Assembly: GCF_012913485.1 (NCBI RefSeq)
Contig: NZ_CP051774.1
Coordinates: 496,001-560,000, forward strand
Length of the DNA stretch: 64,000 nt
Direction: 5' to 3'
DNA from: Luteolibacter luteus
GTDB taxonomy: Bacteria; Verrucomicrobiota; Verrucomicrobiia; Verrucomicrobiales; Akkermansiaceae
A program made the translations under genes and the position numbers. This document shows, piece after piece, positions 26,466 to 35,661 of the stretch; position 1 is the first letter of the stretch; each line of letters opens with the position of its first letter. The notes below the pieces were generated by a model. The model had not been told where the DNA came from and made no database searches. It worked only from the letters and a program-made list of their open reading frames with translations.

Positions 26466-28289
26466 TCAGTGGAAGGGCCACACCAGCGGGATGACCAGAC
26501 AGGCCACGACCCAGCAGATGATATTTAGCGGAATGCCCACCCGCAGGAAGTCCGAGAAACGGTAGCCCCCCGGTCCATAGACCATCAGGTGAGTCTGGTA
26601 GCCCATCGGCAGCGCGAAGGCGGTGGACGCCGCCACGGTGACTCCCATGACGAAGGGTCGTGAGTCCACACCCAGTTCATGCGCCAGCTTCACCACGATC
26701 GGCACCATCATCACCGCCGTGGCGTTGTTGGAAAGCACCTCGGTGAGCAACAAGGTAAGCAGGAAGACCAGCCACAAAGTCGCCAGCGGCAGATGCTCGG
26801 GTGAGAACATCGTCCTTGTGACTTTCACCAAGGTCTCCGCGAGATACTCCGCCGTGCCCGTCGCCTGCATCGCCATGCCGAGTCCCAGCAGGCCGTAAAG
26901 CATCAGCATGACCTGCCAGTCCACGCTCGCGTAGGCATCGCGCGGAGTGATCACCTTCAACCAAAGGAGTGCCAGCGCGCCAACCAGCGAAGCGTAGTGG
27001 ATCGGGACCACCGGAAAGCTCGGGTTCACCCCGTTCACCAGATCCGTGATCGTGGCCACGGCCACCACGCCAATCAGAGTCGCCCAAGCAATCCGGGAAT
27101 GATGCTTCGGCGGTGGTGGAGTGTCATCGACCGGCTTGTCGGTGAGGATGAAGTCCTTCGTATCCTCGATTTCATCGAGGTTGTGGGCCGGAGTGATGAC
27201 GAGCAAGGTATCACCGATCTCCAGAGGCACGCTGGCCAGCTGTTTGGTGATGTTCACCCCATCGCGATGCACTGCCAGCACCACGGCATTGTATTTCTGG
27301 CGGAAATCGGAGCGCGCCAAGGTCTGTCCGTTAAGGGACGACTCATCCCGCACCACCAGCTCCGTCACCAGCCCGTCAACTGTGGAGAGCACCTGCGCAC
27401 GGATCGAGGCGAAGAGTTCTTCCGGCTTCACCGTCCTCTTGTTCCGGCTGTGCACGGCCACCAAAAAGCGATCGTATTTCTCGACCGTGATGGTATTCAT
27501 CGGCCGCATGATGCGCTGCCCGTTGCGACGGATCTCAAGCAGGTGCACTCCTCCCTCTCGGTCAAAGAGCGGGGTATCCAACAGCGGCTTGCCCACCATC
27601 GGAGAGTCTTCTTCCACCAAGATATGATAAAGCGGCGTGGTGCGGTTCTCGATGTCCAGACTACCGCTGATTGAGGAACGGGCTGGAATAAGCTTGGGGC
27701 CGAAGATGACCAGATAGGCGATACCCGCGATCGCCAGCGGGATACCCACCGGTGCGAGCTCGAACATGGTCATCGGCCGCTCGCCGAGGTCCTTCAGCGC
27801 ACCGTTCACGAGCAGGTTCGTGGAGGTGCCGATCAGGGTGCAGCAGCCACCCAAGATGGAGGTATAGGAAAGCGGCATCAGCAGCCGGGAGGCCGGGATG
27901 TTCTTGCTGCGGGCGAAGCCGAGGTTCACCGGCAGCAGGATGGCCACGATGGCCGTGTTGTTCATCCACGCACTGAAGAAGGCGGTCAGCACGGAAAACC
28001 ACAAAATGGCCCAGCGTAGATTCCCGGACAGCTTGGTTTTCAAGATGTGGCCGATGTGATCGACCGCTCCAGACCTCTCCAGCGCGCCCCCGATCACAAA
28101 AAGCGCCGCGATGGTAAGCGGCGCTTCATTTTTAAAGACTTCCGTCATCTTCGACGGGTCGATCAGCCCCAAGGCCACGACGCCGCAAAGAACGGTGAGT
28201 GCGATGACATCCGGCGCAGCCCATTCGCGGATGAAGGCGATGAGGGTCACGACGATGACCGCCAGGGTGAGTCCGATTTCCCAAGTCAT
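26466..28289 (-). CDS. SLC13 family permease with TrkA-C (RCK_C) domains
   Basis: A 607-residue inner-membrane transporter probably for anions (dicarboxylate, sulfate or phosphate) coupled to sodium. It has two hydrophobic halves (about 1-190 and 400-607) with re-entrant motifs: FFSAWMNNTAIVAILLPV and TEVLSNNATAVMMVPIVV, the paired SNT/NNT signatures of the family. Between them lie two RCK_C-type soluble domains (LLEIRRNGQRIM and VVLAVHRDGVNITK) that often bind nucleotides and gate transport. The start MTWEIGLTLAVIVV at 28289 begins the first membrane helix. The frame is open upstream to 29360 but that part is antisense to gatB. Confidence 0.9.
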   Translation of the reverse strand: MTWEIGLTLAVIVVTLIAFIREWAAPDVIALTVLCGVVALGLIDPSKMTEVFKNEAPLTIAALFVIGGALERSGAVDHIGHILKTKLSGNLRWAILWFSVLTAFFSAWMNNTAIVAILLPVNLGFARSKNIPASRLLMPLSYTSILGGCCTLIGTSTNLLVNGALKDLGERPMTMFELAPVGIPLAIAGIAYLVIFGPKLIPARSSISGSLDIENRTTPLYHILVEEDSPMVGKPLLDTPLFDREGGVHLLEIRRNGQRIMRPMNTITVEKYDRFLVAVHSRNKRTVKPEELFASIRAQVLSTVDGLVTELVVRDESSLNGQTLARSDFRQKYNAVVLAVHRDGVNITKQLASVPLEIGDTLLVITPAHNLDEIEDTKDFILTDKPVDDTPPPPKHHSRIAWATLIGVVAVATITDLVNGVNPSFPVVPIHYASLVGALALLWLKVITPRDAYASVDWQVMLMLYGLLGLGMAMQATGTAEYLAETLVKVTRTMFSPEHLPLATLWLVFLLTLLLTEVLSNNATAVMMVPIVVKLAHELGVDSRPFVMGVTVAASTAFALPMGYQTHLMVYGPGGYRFSDFLRVGIPLNIICWVVACLVIPLVWPFH

Positions 28290-28439
28290 GTGAAAGTCTC
28301 CCCGTGTGGGGTCAACCGGCCCGGCCATGCACCGGGCATGGAAAAATGGCAAGCCCGGGGCGAGGCAGCGGATCGGGCGAGATTCGGGATTGGCCAATCG
28401 CCGACAGCGCCGCAGACTCCGCCCGTCCGTCACTTTCCC

Positions 28440-29891
28440 ATGCCTTACCTCGTCACCATCGGTCTCGAAGTCCACTGTCAGGTCAAAACGCGCACGAAGA
28501 TGTTTTGCTCCTGCGAAACCTCCTTCGGTGACGAGCCGAATACCCGCACCTGCCCGGTCTGCCTGGGCCTGCCCGGCGCGCTCCCGGTGCTGAACCGCTA
28601 CGCGATCGAGAAAACCCTGCTGGCCGGGCTCTATCTGGACTGCGGTTCCCCCGAAATTTCCCGCTGGGATCGGAAGAGCTACTTCTACCCGGACATGCCA
28701 AAGAATTTCCAAACCACGCAGATGGACTTCCCCCTCTGCCTCGGCGGCTCCGTTCCCCTCTACGACCACTGCTACCCCACGGATGCGCGGAAAAGCATCG
28801 CCCGCCCCGGCCACCGGGTGCGACTGAACCGCATCCACCTGGAAGAGGACGTGGCGAAGTCCACCCACCTTGGGAACTCCTCGCTGATCGATTTCAACCG
28901 CGCTGGCACCCCCCTGATGGAAATTGTCAGCGAGCCGGATATCGAATCCGCGGAGGAAGCAGGTGCCTACCTGCGCTCCCTGCAGATGATTCTCCAACAA
29001 GCCGGGATTTCCGATGCCGATATGGAGAAGGGTCAGATGCGCTGCGACGTGAACATCTCCCTGCGCAAGAAGAAGGAAGACCCTTACGGTGCGAAGGTCG
29101 AGCTGAAGAACCTGAACTCCATCTCGGCCGTACGCCGGGCGATCTATCACGAGGTCGAACGCCAGGCCGAGGAGCTCGACATGGGCATCCCGCAGATCCA
29201 ATCGACCCGCCGCTGGGACGATGATCGCGGGGAAACCCAACTCATGCGGACGAAGGAAGACGCACACGACTACCGCTATTTCCCCTGCCCCGATCTCCTG
29301 CCAATCGTCACCGGGCCGATCCTCGACAAGGTGCGCCCGATGCTCGGCGAGCGACCGCACGAACGCTCCGCCCGCTACGAGGCGGACTTCGGCGTCACTA
29401 CCTACGATGCCTCGGTGCTATCCTCGGATCTTCCGCTCGCGACCTACTTCGAAGCCCTCGCCGCAACTCCCGGCATCCCCGGAAAGAAAGCCGCGAATTT
29501 CCTGCTGAATACCCTGCTCGGAACGCTCAACGATCGCTCCATCGCCATCGCCGACTCACCAGTGGGAGCCGGGAAAATCGGTGGCCTGCTAATGCTCGTC
29601 GAAGATGGCACCCTGGCCCTCAGCCAAGCGAAGGAAGTGCTCGCCGTGATGCTTGACGCCCCGGACCGCGATCCCGCGGCCGTGGCGAAGGAACTCGGCT
29701 TCGAACCGACCGACGCCGGCGAACTCGATGCGCTCTGCGATCAAGTCATCGCTGCGAACCCGGACAAGGTCGCCGAGATCAAAGGCGGCAATGAGAAGCT
29801 TCTCAACTGGCTCACCGGCCAGGTGATGAAGGCCTCCCCGAGCAAGCCGAACCCGAAGCAGGTCACAGATCTGCTGAAATCGAAACTCTAA
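28440..29891 (+). CDS. gatB: Asp-tRNA(Asn)/Glu-tRNA(Gln) amidotransferase subunit B
   Basis: Part of GatCAB, which amidates Glu-tRNA(Gln) (and Asp-tRNA(Asn)) in bacteria lacking some tRNA synthetases. The N-terminus IGLEVHCQVKTRTKMFC is diagnostic; CSC ... CPVC is the zinc-binding site, and LPGALPVLN and DYRYFPCPDLLP follow. The helical GatB tail with a YqeY-type C-terminus is present. The length of 483 residues is typical. The ATG at 28440 lies just after the divergent SLC13 gene. gatA and gatC are not in the window. Confidence 0.97.
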   Translation: MPYLVTIGLEVHCQVKTRTKMFCSCETSFGDEPNTRTCPVCLGLPGALPVLNRYAIEKTLLAGLYLDCGSPEISRWDRKSYFYPDMPKNFQTTQMDFPLCLGGSVPLYDHCYPTDARKSIARPGHRVRLNRIHLEEDVAKSTHLGNSSLIDFNRAGTPLMEIVSEPDIESAEEAGAYLRSLQMILQQAGISDADMEKGQMRCDVNISLRKKKEDPYGAKVELKNLNSISAVRRAIYHEVERQAEELDMGIPQIQSTRRWDDDRGETQLMRTKEDAHDYRYFPCPDLLPIVTGPILDKVRPMLGERPHERSARYEADFGVTTYDASVLSSDLPLATYFEALAATPGIPGKKAANFLLNTLLGTLNDRSIAIADSPVGAGKIGGLLMLVEDGTLALSQAKEVLAVMLDAPDRDPAAVAKELGFEPTDAGELDALCDQVIAANPDKVAEIKGGNEKLLNWLTGQVMKASPSKPNPKQVTDLLKSKL

Positions 29892-29897
29892 GTTTCC

Positions 29898-30239
29898 ATG
29901 GCCTCCAGCGATACGAAGTTCCGGATCCCCGCTTCAGAGATCAAGGAGCTGATCCCGCCGATGGGAGCATGCTTGGCGACGGACCGGATCACGGTCGATG
30001 GAATGAAGGTCGGCTACATGTATCGCGAGGAGCCGGACAATGAAGCCGACTCCGGCTGGCGCTTCCTTTCCGGAGACGAGACGCAGGAGTATGCCGACAT
30101 GCCGTCGAACTGGGCGGCCTATGAGGTGAACACGATCTGCAACTACGACCCGGCGATCATCCCCCATCTGAATCGCGAGGCGGGAACGGCATTCGGTCGG
30201 ATTGAGGGCACGGATCTGTTCGAAGAAGAGGAGCCCTAG
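29898..30239 (+). CDS. DUF2185 domain-containing protein
   Basis: A 113-residue soluble protein. The block CLATDRITVDGMKVGYMYRE, then EEPDNEADSGWRFLSGDE and YADMPSNWAAYEVNTICNYD, is that of DUF2185, a family including an immunity-protein-like group (Imm33). No toxin gene is adjacent, so an immunity role is not supported here; it may be a housekeeping member. It starts six bases after gatB and so may share its transcript. Confidence 0.8.
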   Translation: MASSDTKFRIPASEIKELIPPMGACLATDRITVDGMKVGYMYREEPDNEADSGWRFLSGDETQEYADMPSNWAAYEVNTICNYDPAIIPHLNREAGTAFGRIEGTDLFEEEEP

Positions 30240-30294
30240 AACGGGTGCGCATAGGCTTCCAAGGCCTAACTTTCATGCCGGATCTTCAATATTG

Positions 30295-31125
30295 ATGCCT
30301 ATGCTTCACCACGGCGATTGCCTCGAGATCCTGCCCACCTTGCCGGATAGCTCGGTGGATCTCGTTGTCACCTCGCCACCCTACAATCTAGGCATCAACT
30401 ATCGCTCCTTCGACGATACCGCGGGACGTTCCGAATTCCTCGACTGGTGTCGTGCCTGGGCCACGGAGCTGAAGCGCGTGCTCTCCGATGACGGCTCATT
30501 CTTCCTCAACGTCGGAGCATCCCCTGCAAACCCTCTGCTCCCCCATCAGATCGTGCTCGCCTTCACCGAAGGTCCGGAGGCGCTCTTCGTCCTTCAGAAT
30601 ACCTTCCACTGGATCAAATCGATCACCGTCGAGACCCGCAGTAGCGAGCAGATCAGCGTGGGTCACTTCAAGCCGATCAACTCGAAGCGCTTCGTCAACG
30701 ATTGCCACGAGTATGTCTTCCACCTGACCAAGCGCGGCGAGGTTGAAGTCGACCGCCGCGGCGCGGGTGTGCCCTATCAGGACAAGTCCAACATCGCCCG
30801 CTGGGGACATACCGGAGGCGTCGATCGCAGGTGCCGCGGGAACACTTGGTTCATCCCCTACGACACGATTAACTCCCGCGACAAGGAGCGACCCCATCCC
30901 GCCAGCTTCCCGATCGCACTGGTGGAACAGTGCATCCTCCTGCATGGCAAAGGAAGCGCCACCCGCCTGCTGGACCCCTTCCTCGGCATCGGCAGCTCCG
31001 CCGTGGCAGCGAAGCGCCAAGGCCTCGCGGAGTTCACCGGCATCGAGCTGGATGACTACTACCTGTCCATCGCCCGGCAGCGCTTGGAAGAGGTGGACCT
31101 TTCCGAAACCGGACCAGGCAAGTAG
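30295..31125 (+). CDS. site-specific DNA methyltransferase (beta class), orphan
   Basis: A 276-residue class-beta amino-methyltransferase. The catalytic motif IV is TSPPYNLG near residue 22, and the AdoMet motif I is DPFLGIGSSAVAAKR at about residue 225, an order (IV before I) typical of the beta group. TSPPY allows N4-cytosine or N6-adenine methylation. A downstream basic region, WGHTGGVDRRCRGNTWFIPYD, could read DNA. No restriction endonuclease is adjacent, so it is an orphan. Starts at 30295 and 30301 are both possible. Confidence 0.88.
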   Translation: MPMLHHGDCLEILPTLPDSSVDLVVTSPPYNLGINYRSFDDTAGRSEFLDWCRAWATELKRVLSDDGSFFLNVGASPANPLLPHQIVLAFTEGPEALFVLQNTFHWIKSITVETRSSEQISVGHFKPINSKRFVNDCHEYVFHLTKRGEVEVDRRGAGVPYQDKSNIARWGHTGGVDRRCRGNTWFIPYDTINSRDKERPHPASFPIALVEQCILLHGKGSATRLLDPFLGIGSSAVAAKRQGLAEFTGIELDDYYLSIARQRLEEVDLSETGPGK

Positions 31126-31182
31126 CCCCCCTGCCGCGCAAATAATCGTTTGGTTTCCCCCGTTCCCCTTCTAGATTCCGGC

Positions 31183-31962
31183 GTGGACGAGCCGGAGCAG
31201 GTAGACAGCGTAGAGGAATACACCAAGGTCGAATCCATCTTCGTCCGCCATCGAAATGCCCTGGTGCTGCGTGCGAAGTTCGCGCCGATCTACACCGACT
31301 ACTACCTGCACCTGATGCAGCATGGCATCCGCCATTCGCAGGAGCTGGATGAGATGCTGAAGGACAGCCTCGCCGCGATCACCCTCCACTGCGTGGCGCG
31401 CCCATGGGCGGAGACCGTGGCATGGACCGTGAACCTCCGCGCACCGCGCGTGAATATCTTTGTGACCGGTAGTTCTCTGGAGGAATCCGTAACCGGTCGT
31501 CTCTTCACCGAGGACGTCCGTGAGCCCGATCGCAATTTCTTCTACTCGCAGGTGACTGCGAAGCAATGGGCCGAGCCGCGCCTTTCCACACTCGAAGTGG
31601 AGGGCCGCGATCCCCTGCGCTGGGTAGAGCAATACTACGCGCAATCCGAGCAGCGGCCGGCGCGGATGTTCCGCCACGATGACGAGCTTTTCACACTCGT
31701 TACCGCCCAGCCGGATTGCGACGAGGAATGGCTTGCCGGCCTCGATGCCGATGCGGCAGAGCGGATTCAAGAGACCGAAGAAACGACCCTGCTGGAGACC
31801 CGCCGCTTCCATTTCAACTGTGGCTGCGATCTCGGGAGAATCCTGCCCGTGCTGGGATCCTGGCGCGAACGCATGGACGAACTCTTCGAGGACGCCGATG
31901 TCATCACGGTCCAGTGTCCGCGCTGCGCCGCGAAGTATCGTGTGACCCGCGACATGCTCTGA
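31183..31962 (+). CDS. hslO: Hsp33 family redox chaperone
   Basis: Cytoplasmic redox-regulated holdase that is activated when its zinc cysteines are oxidised. The C-terminal zinc switch is complete: CGC (within FNCGCDLG), then 29 residues, then CPRC, inside the family's 27-32 spacing. The N-terminal domain has LTLHCVARPW-like spacing (AAITLHCVARPWAETVAW), EESVTGRLF and other Hsp33 features. No ATG precedes the conserved part; GTG at 31183 is preferred to TTG at 31150, which would add eleven residues unlike the family. About 259 residues. Confidence 0.85.
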   Translation: MDEPEQVDSVEEYTKVESIFVRHRNALVLRAKFAPIYTDYYLHLMQHGIRHSQELDEMLKDSLAAITLHCVARPWAETVAWTVNLRAPRVNIFVTGSSLEESVTGRLFTEDVREPDRNFFYSQVTAKQWAEPRLSTLEVEGRDPLRWVEQYYAQSEQRPARMFRHDDELFTLVTAQPDCDEEWLAGLDADAAERIQETEETTLLETRRFHFNCGCDLGRILPVLGSWRERMDELFEDADVITVQCPRCAAKYRVTRDML

Positions 31963-32024
31963 GGCCGATTCTTGGGACGGGATTAGGATTGGCCCTCGCG
32001 GTCCGGCTCTCCATGCTCCGCGGC

Positions 32025-33110
32025 ATGCCGACAACGCGCGTCGATCTCGGGGACCGTTCCTACGATGTCCTGGTGGAAAAAGGCCTGCTCTCCCAAGCAG
32101 GTCAGGCAATCCAGCAAGCAGGTGTCCGTGGCCGCGCGGCCGTAATTTCCGACGCGAATGTCTCCCGTCATCACGGCGCCAAGCTGCTTGCGAGTCTCGA
32201 AGCCGCTGGCTTCGCTCCAAGCCTTCACGAGGTTCCCGCAGGCGAAGGATCGAAGTCGATGAGCCAAGTGGAGGAACTCTGCGCCGCCATGGCAGAGGCC
32301 AAGCATGACCGCCGCTCCTTCGTCGTCGCCCTCGGCGGCGGAGTGGTCGGCGACTTGGCCGGGTTCGTCGCTTCGGTCTTCTATCGCGGCATCCCTTTCG
32401 TGCAGATCCCGACAACAATCGTCTCACAGGTGGACTCGTCTGTCGGCGGGAAGACAGGGGTAAACCTGCCGCAGGGCAAGAATCTGCTGGGAGCCTTTCA
32501 CCAGCCGGCCCTGGTGATCGTCGATCCCGACGTGCTCGCCACGCTGCCGGACCGCGAGTATCGCGAAGGCTACGCGGAGGTTATCAAGCACGCCGCCATC
32601 CGAGATGCCGCAATGATCGCTGATATTGCCGCGCTCGACCCTTCGACGCGCGAGGTACCTGCTGACCTGATCGCGCGGAACATCGCCATCAAGGCTCGGA
32701 TCGTCGAAGTGGATGAGCATGAAACCAAGGGCATCCGTGCCCTTCTCAATCTCGGCCACACCATCGGGCATGGTATCGAAGCGGCAGTCCCCTACGGCAG
32801 CATGCTCCACGGGGAGGCAATCTCACTCGGACTGCGTGCCGCCCTCTATCTTTCTGAGAAACGCTCGGGACTATCAAAGGAAGACTCCGCCAAGATCCTC
32901 GGACTCCTCCAGCACTTCAGGCTGCCCCTCATTCTTGAGGACCAGATCACGACGGAACAAATCCTTCACAAGCTGGGCCGCGACAAGAAATTCGAAGCAG
33001 GCAAGATCCGCTTCGTCCTGCTGAGCAAGGCTGGCGATGCCTTCGTCAGCGATGCCGTAACGGCGGAAGATCTGCAGGAGGCCATCGAACACCTGCGGCA
33101 TCCGCTTTAA
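32025..33110 (+). CDS. aroB: 3-dehydroquinate synthase
   Basis: Second enzyme of the shikimate pathway; uses NAD and a divalent metal to convert DAHP to 3-dehydroquinate. GGGVVGDLAGFVASVFYRG is the NAD-binding region, IPTTIVSQVDSSVGGKTGVN and GAFHQP follow, and metal ligands lie in EVIKHA, LNLGHTIGHGIE and MLHGEAIS. The 361-residue form starting at 32025 has the usual length; a further ATG at 32013 is possible. aroA and tyrA lie 29 kb away, so the pathway is dispersed. Confidence 0.96.
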   Translation: MPTTRVDLGDRSYDVLVEKGLLSQAGQAIQQAGVRGRAAVISDANVSRHHGAKLLASLEAAGFAPSLHEVPAGEGSKSMSQVEELCAAMAEAKHDRRSFVVALGGGVVGDLAGFVASVFYRGIPFVQIPTTIVSQVDSSVGGKTGVNLPQGKNLLGAFHQPALVIVDPDVLATLPDREYREGYAEVIKHAAIRDAAMIADIAALDPSTREVPADLIARNIAIKARIVEVDEHETKGIRALLNLGHTIGHGIEAAVPYGSMLHGEAISLGLRAALYLSEKRSGLSKEDSAKILGLLQHFRLPLILEDQITTEQILHKLGRDKKFEAGKIRFVLLSKAGDAFVSDAVTAEDLQEAIEHLRHPL

Positions 33111-33156
33111 GTTGGACCCGCAAGGCAATCTATCTTCTACCCACCACTCAAAAACA

Positions 33157-33192
33157 GAAAACCCCGTCGCCCTTTCGGACGACGGGGTCTTT
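33157..33192. terminator. bidirectional terminator between aroB and the pseudopilin genes
   Basis: A perfect 9-bp stem (ACCCCGTCG / CGACGGGGT, loop of ten bases) lies between two convergent genes. It has GAAAA on its left and TCTTT on its right, so in both directions the hairpin leads into a short T run. Confidence 0.8.
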
Positions 33193-33206
33193 GAAAGACA
33201 AACCCA

Positions 33207-34151
33207 TTACATTCCCGGCAACTCGACGGTGCGGGAGTATTGGAAGGATTCCTGAGCCAGGATCTTCTCGCGCACCTCATCCTTGAGGCCGGGGGTGTTG
33301 AGACGGATCACAGCAGCGTCGGAAAGCACGGTAATGCCGATTTCGACGCCCTTGAGGCGACCGGCCTTGAGTTCGTCGATGCTGACGACCGGCTTGAGCT
33401 GGCCGACGGAAGCATCGGTCTCCAAGCCATTGCCGCGGAGGATCATCTCCGTTCCGGCAGCGTCTTCACCGAGGGTCACGCGCACCGGCACCGTGGTCGG
33501 AGCATTGTTACCCGAACCCGGCTGGGTCACTTCCACCTGGAAGGTCAGCGTGAACTGATAAATGTTTTCGCAGACGAAGTTCTCCACTTCCTTGACCTTG
33601 TCATCGTAGCTGGAGAAAGCCGCCTTCAGGTCAGCTTGGCCCAGTAGATCCTTAAAGGTATCATCCGGATTCACCAGCAGGCGGTAGAACACGAAGGTGG
33701 AGGAATCATCTTCCTCGGTGCCCTTCACCGGATCCTGATATTCGAGCTTGTAACCCACGCAGGACACGTCGCCTCCCGCATCGTTCGCCGTACCGATCTC
33801 ACCAAGGTAACGGTCGGTTGCAGCAGTGAAGAAAATCAGATCTGCGGCGTTCGAGCTTTGGTTGGCCGAAGTACCCGGCAGATCGCTGCTGATCTTCGCA
33901 TACATCCACTCGAAGGAATTGCCGCGGCGCGATACCATGGACTCGAAGTCCTTCGCCAGGGTATCCAGCATCGACTTCGCTTGGCGGGATGCGCGGATCT
34001 CCGCACGACCACGCTGCCACGAATCCAAGGCCACACCGGTGATGGAAACGAGGACGGTGACGATCACCGTGGTGATGGCCATGGCGACCATCAGCTCGAT
34101 CAGGGTGAAGCCGCGCAGGAAGCGGCGCTTTAAGGATAAAGGGGTTTTCAT
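33207..34151 (-). CDS. prepilin-like protein, GspJ-like (Verru_Chthon cassette protein C type)
   Basis: A 314-residue minor pseudopilin-like protein. A class III prepilin leader ends RGFTLIELMVAMAITTVIV, with the cleavage glycine before Phe and the Glu at +5. The following residues (ALDSWQRGRAEIRASRQAKSM) look like GspJ-type helices, and a long beta C-terminal domain follows (DLIFFTAATDRYLGEIG). It is the last gene of the trio; trio order is H-like, I-like, J-like. The family label (Verru_Chthon cassette C) is from memory of the lineage-specific family. Confidence 0.75.
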   Translation of the reverse strand: MKTPLSLKRRFLRGFTLIELMVAMAITTVIVTVLVSITGVALDSWQRGRAEIRASRQAKSMLDTLAKDFESMVSRRGNSFEWMYAKISSDLPGTSANQSSNAADLIFFTAATDRYLGEIGTANDAGGDVSCVGYKLEYQDPVKGTEEDDSSTFVFYRLLVNPDDTFKDLLGQADLKAAFSSYDDKVKEVENFVCENIYQFTLTFQVEVTQPGSGNNAPTTVPVRVTLGEDAAGTEMILRGNGLETDASVGQLKPVVSIDELKAGRLKGVEIGITVLSDAAVIRLNTPGLKDEVREKILAQESFQYSRTVELPGM

Positions 34152-34173
34152 TGGAAGTCAGCAGTTGGCTGTC

Positions 34174-34896
34174 TTAGCGGCGAACGGCGAGGTTGCGGGT
34201 GAAGATGGGTTTGGTGAGGTTGTTCGGATCGAACTTCCCACCCTGCCGGACGTATTCCGGTGCACTGTTCGGCACAATGAAGAACTCCGCGGCGAAAGCA
34301 ATAACCGCTTCCACGTAGGCGTCGGAACCGGAGCCACCCAAGGACTCGCCGGTGTTGTTCGGATCCGGGTTGATGCCACCGCTCTCGCGCTTCTTGAGCT
34401 GGCCGTTGCTGAACTCAAGCTGGGTCAACTTGGCCGCGAAGATCCGGCCGTCGAGTGCGTTGAGGTCTTCCATCAGCAGGGTGTCCGAGCGCAGGCGAAC
34501 CATCGGCTGGACCACGAAATCCTTACCGGCGACACCTCCGCCTTGGGTAAACGGCTCCATGGTGCCGTCCTCGCGCAGCGAAGTCGGATTTCCGCGATAC
34601 TGGTAAAGCATCACCGTCTCGCTGCCATCGGAGGCTTGTTCGATCCAGTTATAGGCCTTGTCGAAGCCAGTGGTGTAGCTCGGGCCCGAACCGCCGGGAC
34701 GAAGGGTCACAAGCTCGCGTTCGAGAGCCGCGGCCAAGCGGTCCGCCTCCTGAACGCTGATCGCCTTACGCAGACCCGTGGTGGCGGGGCCGAAAACGGC
34801 GAGGAACGCGGTGAGAAGCAAGGCAAGCACACCGATGGCGATAACGGTTTCCATCAAAGTGAAACCGCGGCGCATGCGTGAAAGGGTGGAATTCAT
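34174..34896 (-). CDS. prepilin-like protein, GspI-like (Verru_Chthon cassette protein B type)
   Basis: A 240-residue protein with a type III leader ending RRGFTLMETVIAIGVLALLL (Gly before Phe, Glu +5), then a helix with AVFGPATTGLRKAISVQEADRLAAALERE and a beta domain that includes MLYQYRGNPTS and VQPMVRLRSD. It sits between two other prepilin-like genes with gaps of 7 and 22 bases, so they form one transcript. The assignment to the B type of the Verru_Chthon cassette is tentative. Confidence 0.7.
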   Translation of the reverse strand: MNSTLSRMRRGFTLMETVIAIGVLALLLTAFLAVFGPATTGLRKAISVQEADRLAAALERELVTLRPGGSGPSYTTGFDKAYNWIEQASDGSETVMLYQYRGNPTSLREDGTMEPFTQGGGVAGKDFVVQPMVRLRSDTLLMEDLNALDGRIFAAKLTQLEFSNGQLKKRESGGINPDPNNTGESLGGSGSDAYVEAVIAFAAEFFIVPNSAPEYVRQGGKFDPNNLTKPIFTRNLAVRR

Positions 34897-34903
34897 GTTG
34901 TCG

Positions 34904-35572
34904 TCAGAATTTGGTCACGTCGGAAGGAATGCCGATTTGGTCCGGCCCGCGGAACAGCGAGGTGCGGCCGTTTCTCCAAATCACAAAGCCGGCAAAGTCG
35001 CGCTTGCCGTCGCCGGTCACCCGAGGCTCTTCGCCGTCGGGGCGAATGCCGGAGCCAACCACGAAGCTCGAGCCCGGAGAGGTACAAATCCCCTCGGAGT
35101 TGAACTCGTAGTAGAGGTAACGGCCATCGAAGGCGCGTTTGTTGATGGTGAGGGTCATTTCTTCGATGTCCCCGCTCCCGGCCTCATGATCCTTCTTGCT
35201 GTAGGACTTGCTGAAGAAGGTCTTCTCCGGAAGGTTCAGCGCGCGGCTGGCAAGCTCCCACTCTTCGGTAGGCTCGCCCTGCTCATCCAGCTTCTGGTAA
35301 GCTACCACGATGCGGCGAAGGTAATTCTCGGTGTCCCGGGGATCATTGATATCCACCAGCACGCGCGATTTGGTTCCCTTTCCGACCGCGATCGAACGGG
35401 CTTCATCAAACACCGCTTCCGAGGTGGCAACGGCAGCCCCGACTCCATTACCCCCCGTAATCCCTCGCAGGCCTACGGCCCCCAAGGTCAGGAGAAGCGA
35501 AATGATCAGGATGACGACAAGGAGCTCGATAAGGCTAAAGCCTCCAAGGAGTCGTTTCTTGGGTGAAGTCAT
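34904..35572 (-). CDS. prepilin-like protein, GspH-like (Verru_Chthon cassette protein D type)
   Basis: A 222-residue protein with a leader ending LLGGFSLIELLVVILIISLLL, then FDEARSIAVGKGTKSRVLVDI, the GspH-style segment where a helix meets a beta domain. It is the first gene of the pseudopilin trio. The order H, I, J is that of the type II secretion gspHIJ block, but neither gspG nor gspK flanks it. Which secretion or pilus machine these serve is not visible in the window. Confidence 0.75.
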   Translation of the reverse strand: MTSPKKRLLGGFSLIELLVVILIISLLLTLGAVGLRGITGGNGVGAAVATSEAVFDEARSIAVGKGTKSRVLVDINDPRDTENYLRRIVVAYQKLDEQGEPTEEWELASRALNLPEKTFFSKSYSKKDHEAGSGDIEEMTLTINKRAFDGRYLYYEFNSEGICTSPGSSFVVGSGIRPDGEEPRVTGDGKRDFAGFVIWRNGRTSLFRGPDQIGIPSDVTKF

Positions 35573-35661
35573 GGCGGGTTTTATTTTGAGGACTTATGCT
35601 GCGGTTTTTTGCCGGATGCAAGCGGGAATGTGTTTACATCGCGATTACGTGAAAAACAGGA

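Noticed and set aside
28290-29360. N-terminal extension of the SLC13 permease frame
   Set aside because: This part is antisense to gatB and lacks transporter features; the permease starts naturally at 28289 with its first membrane helix.
29898-30239. DUF2185 protein considered as an immunity gene of a toxin system
   Set aside because: No toxin or secretion gene is next to it; it directly follows gatB and may be a housekeeping member.
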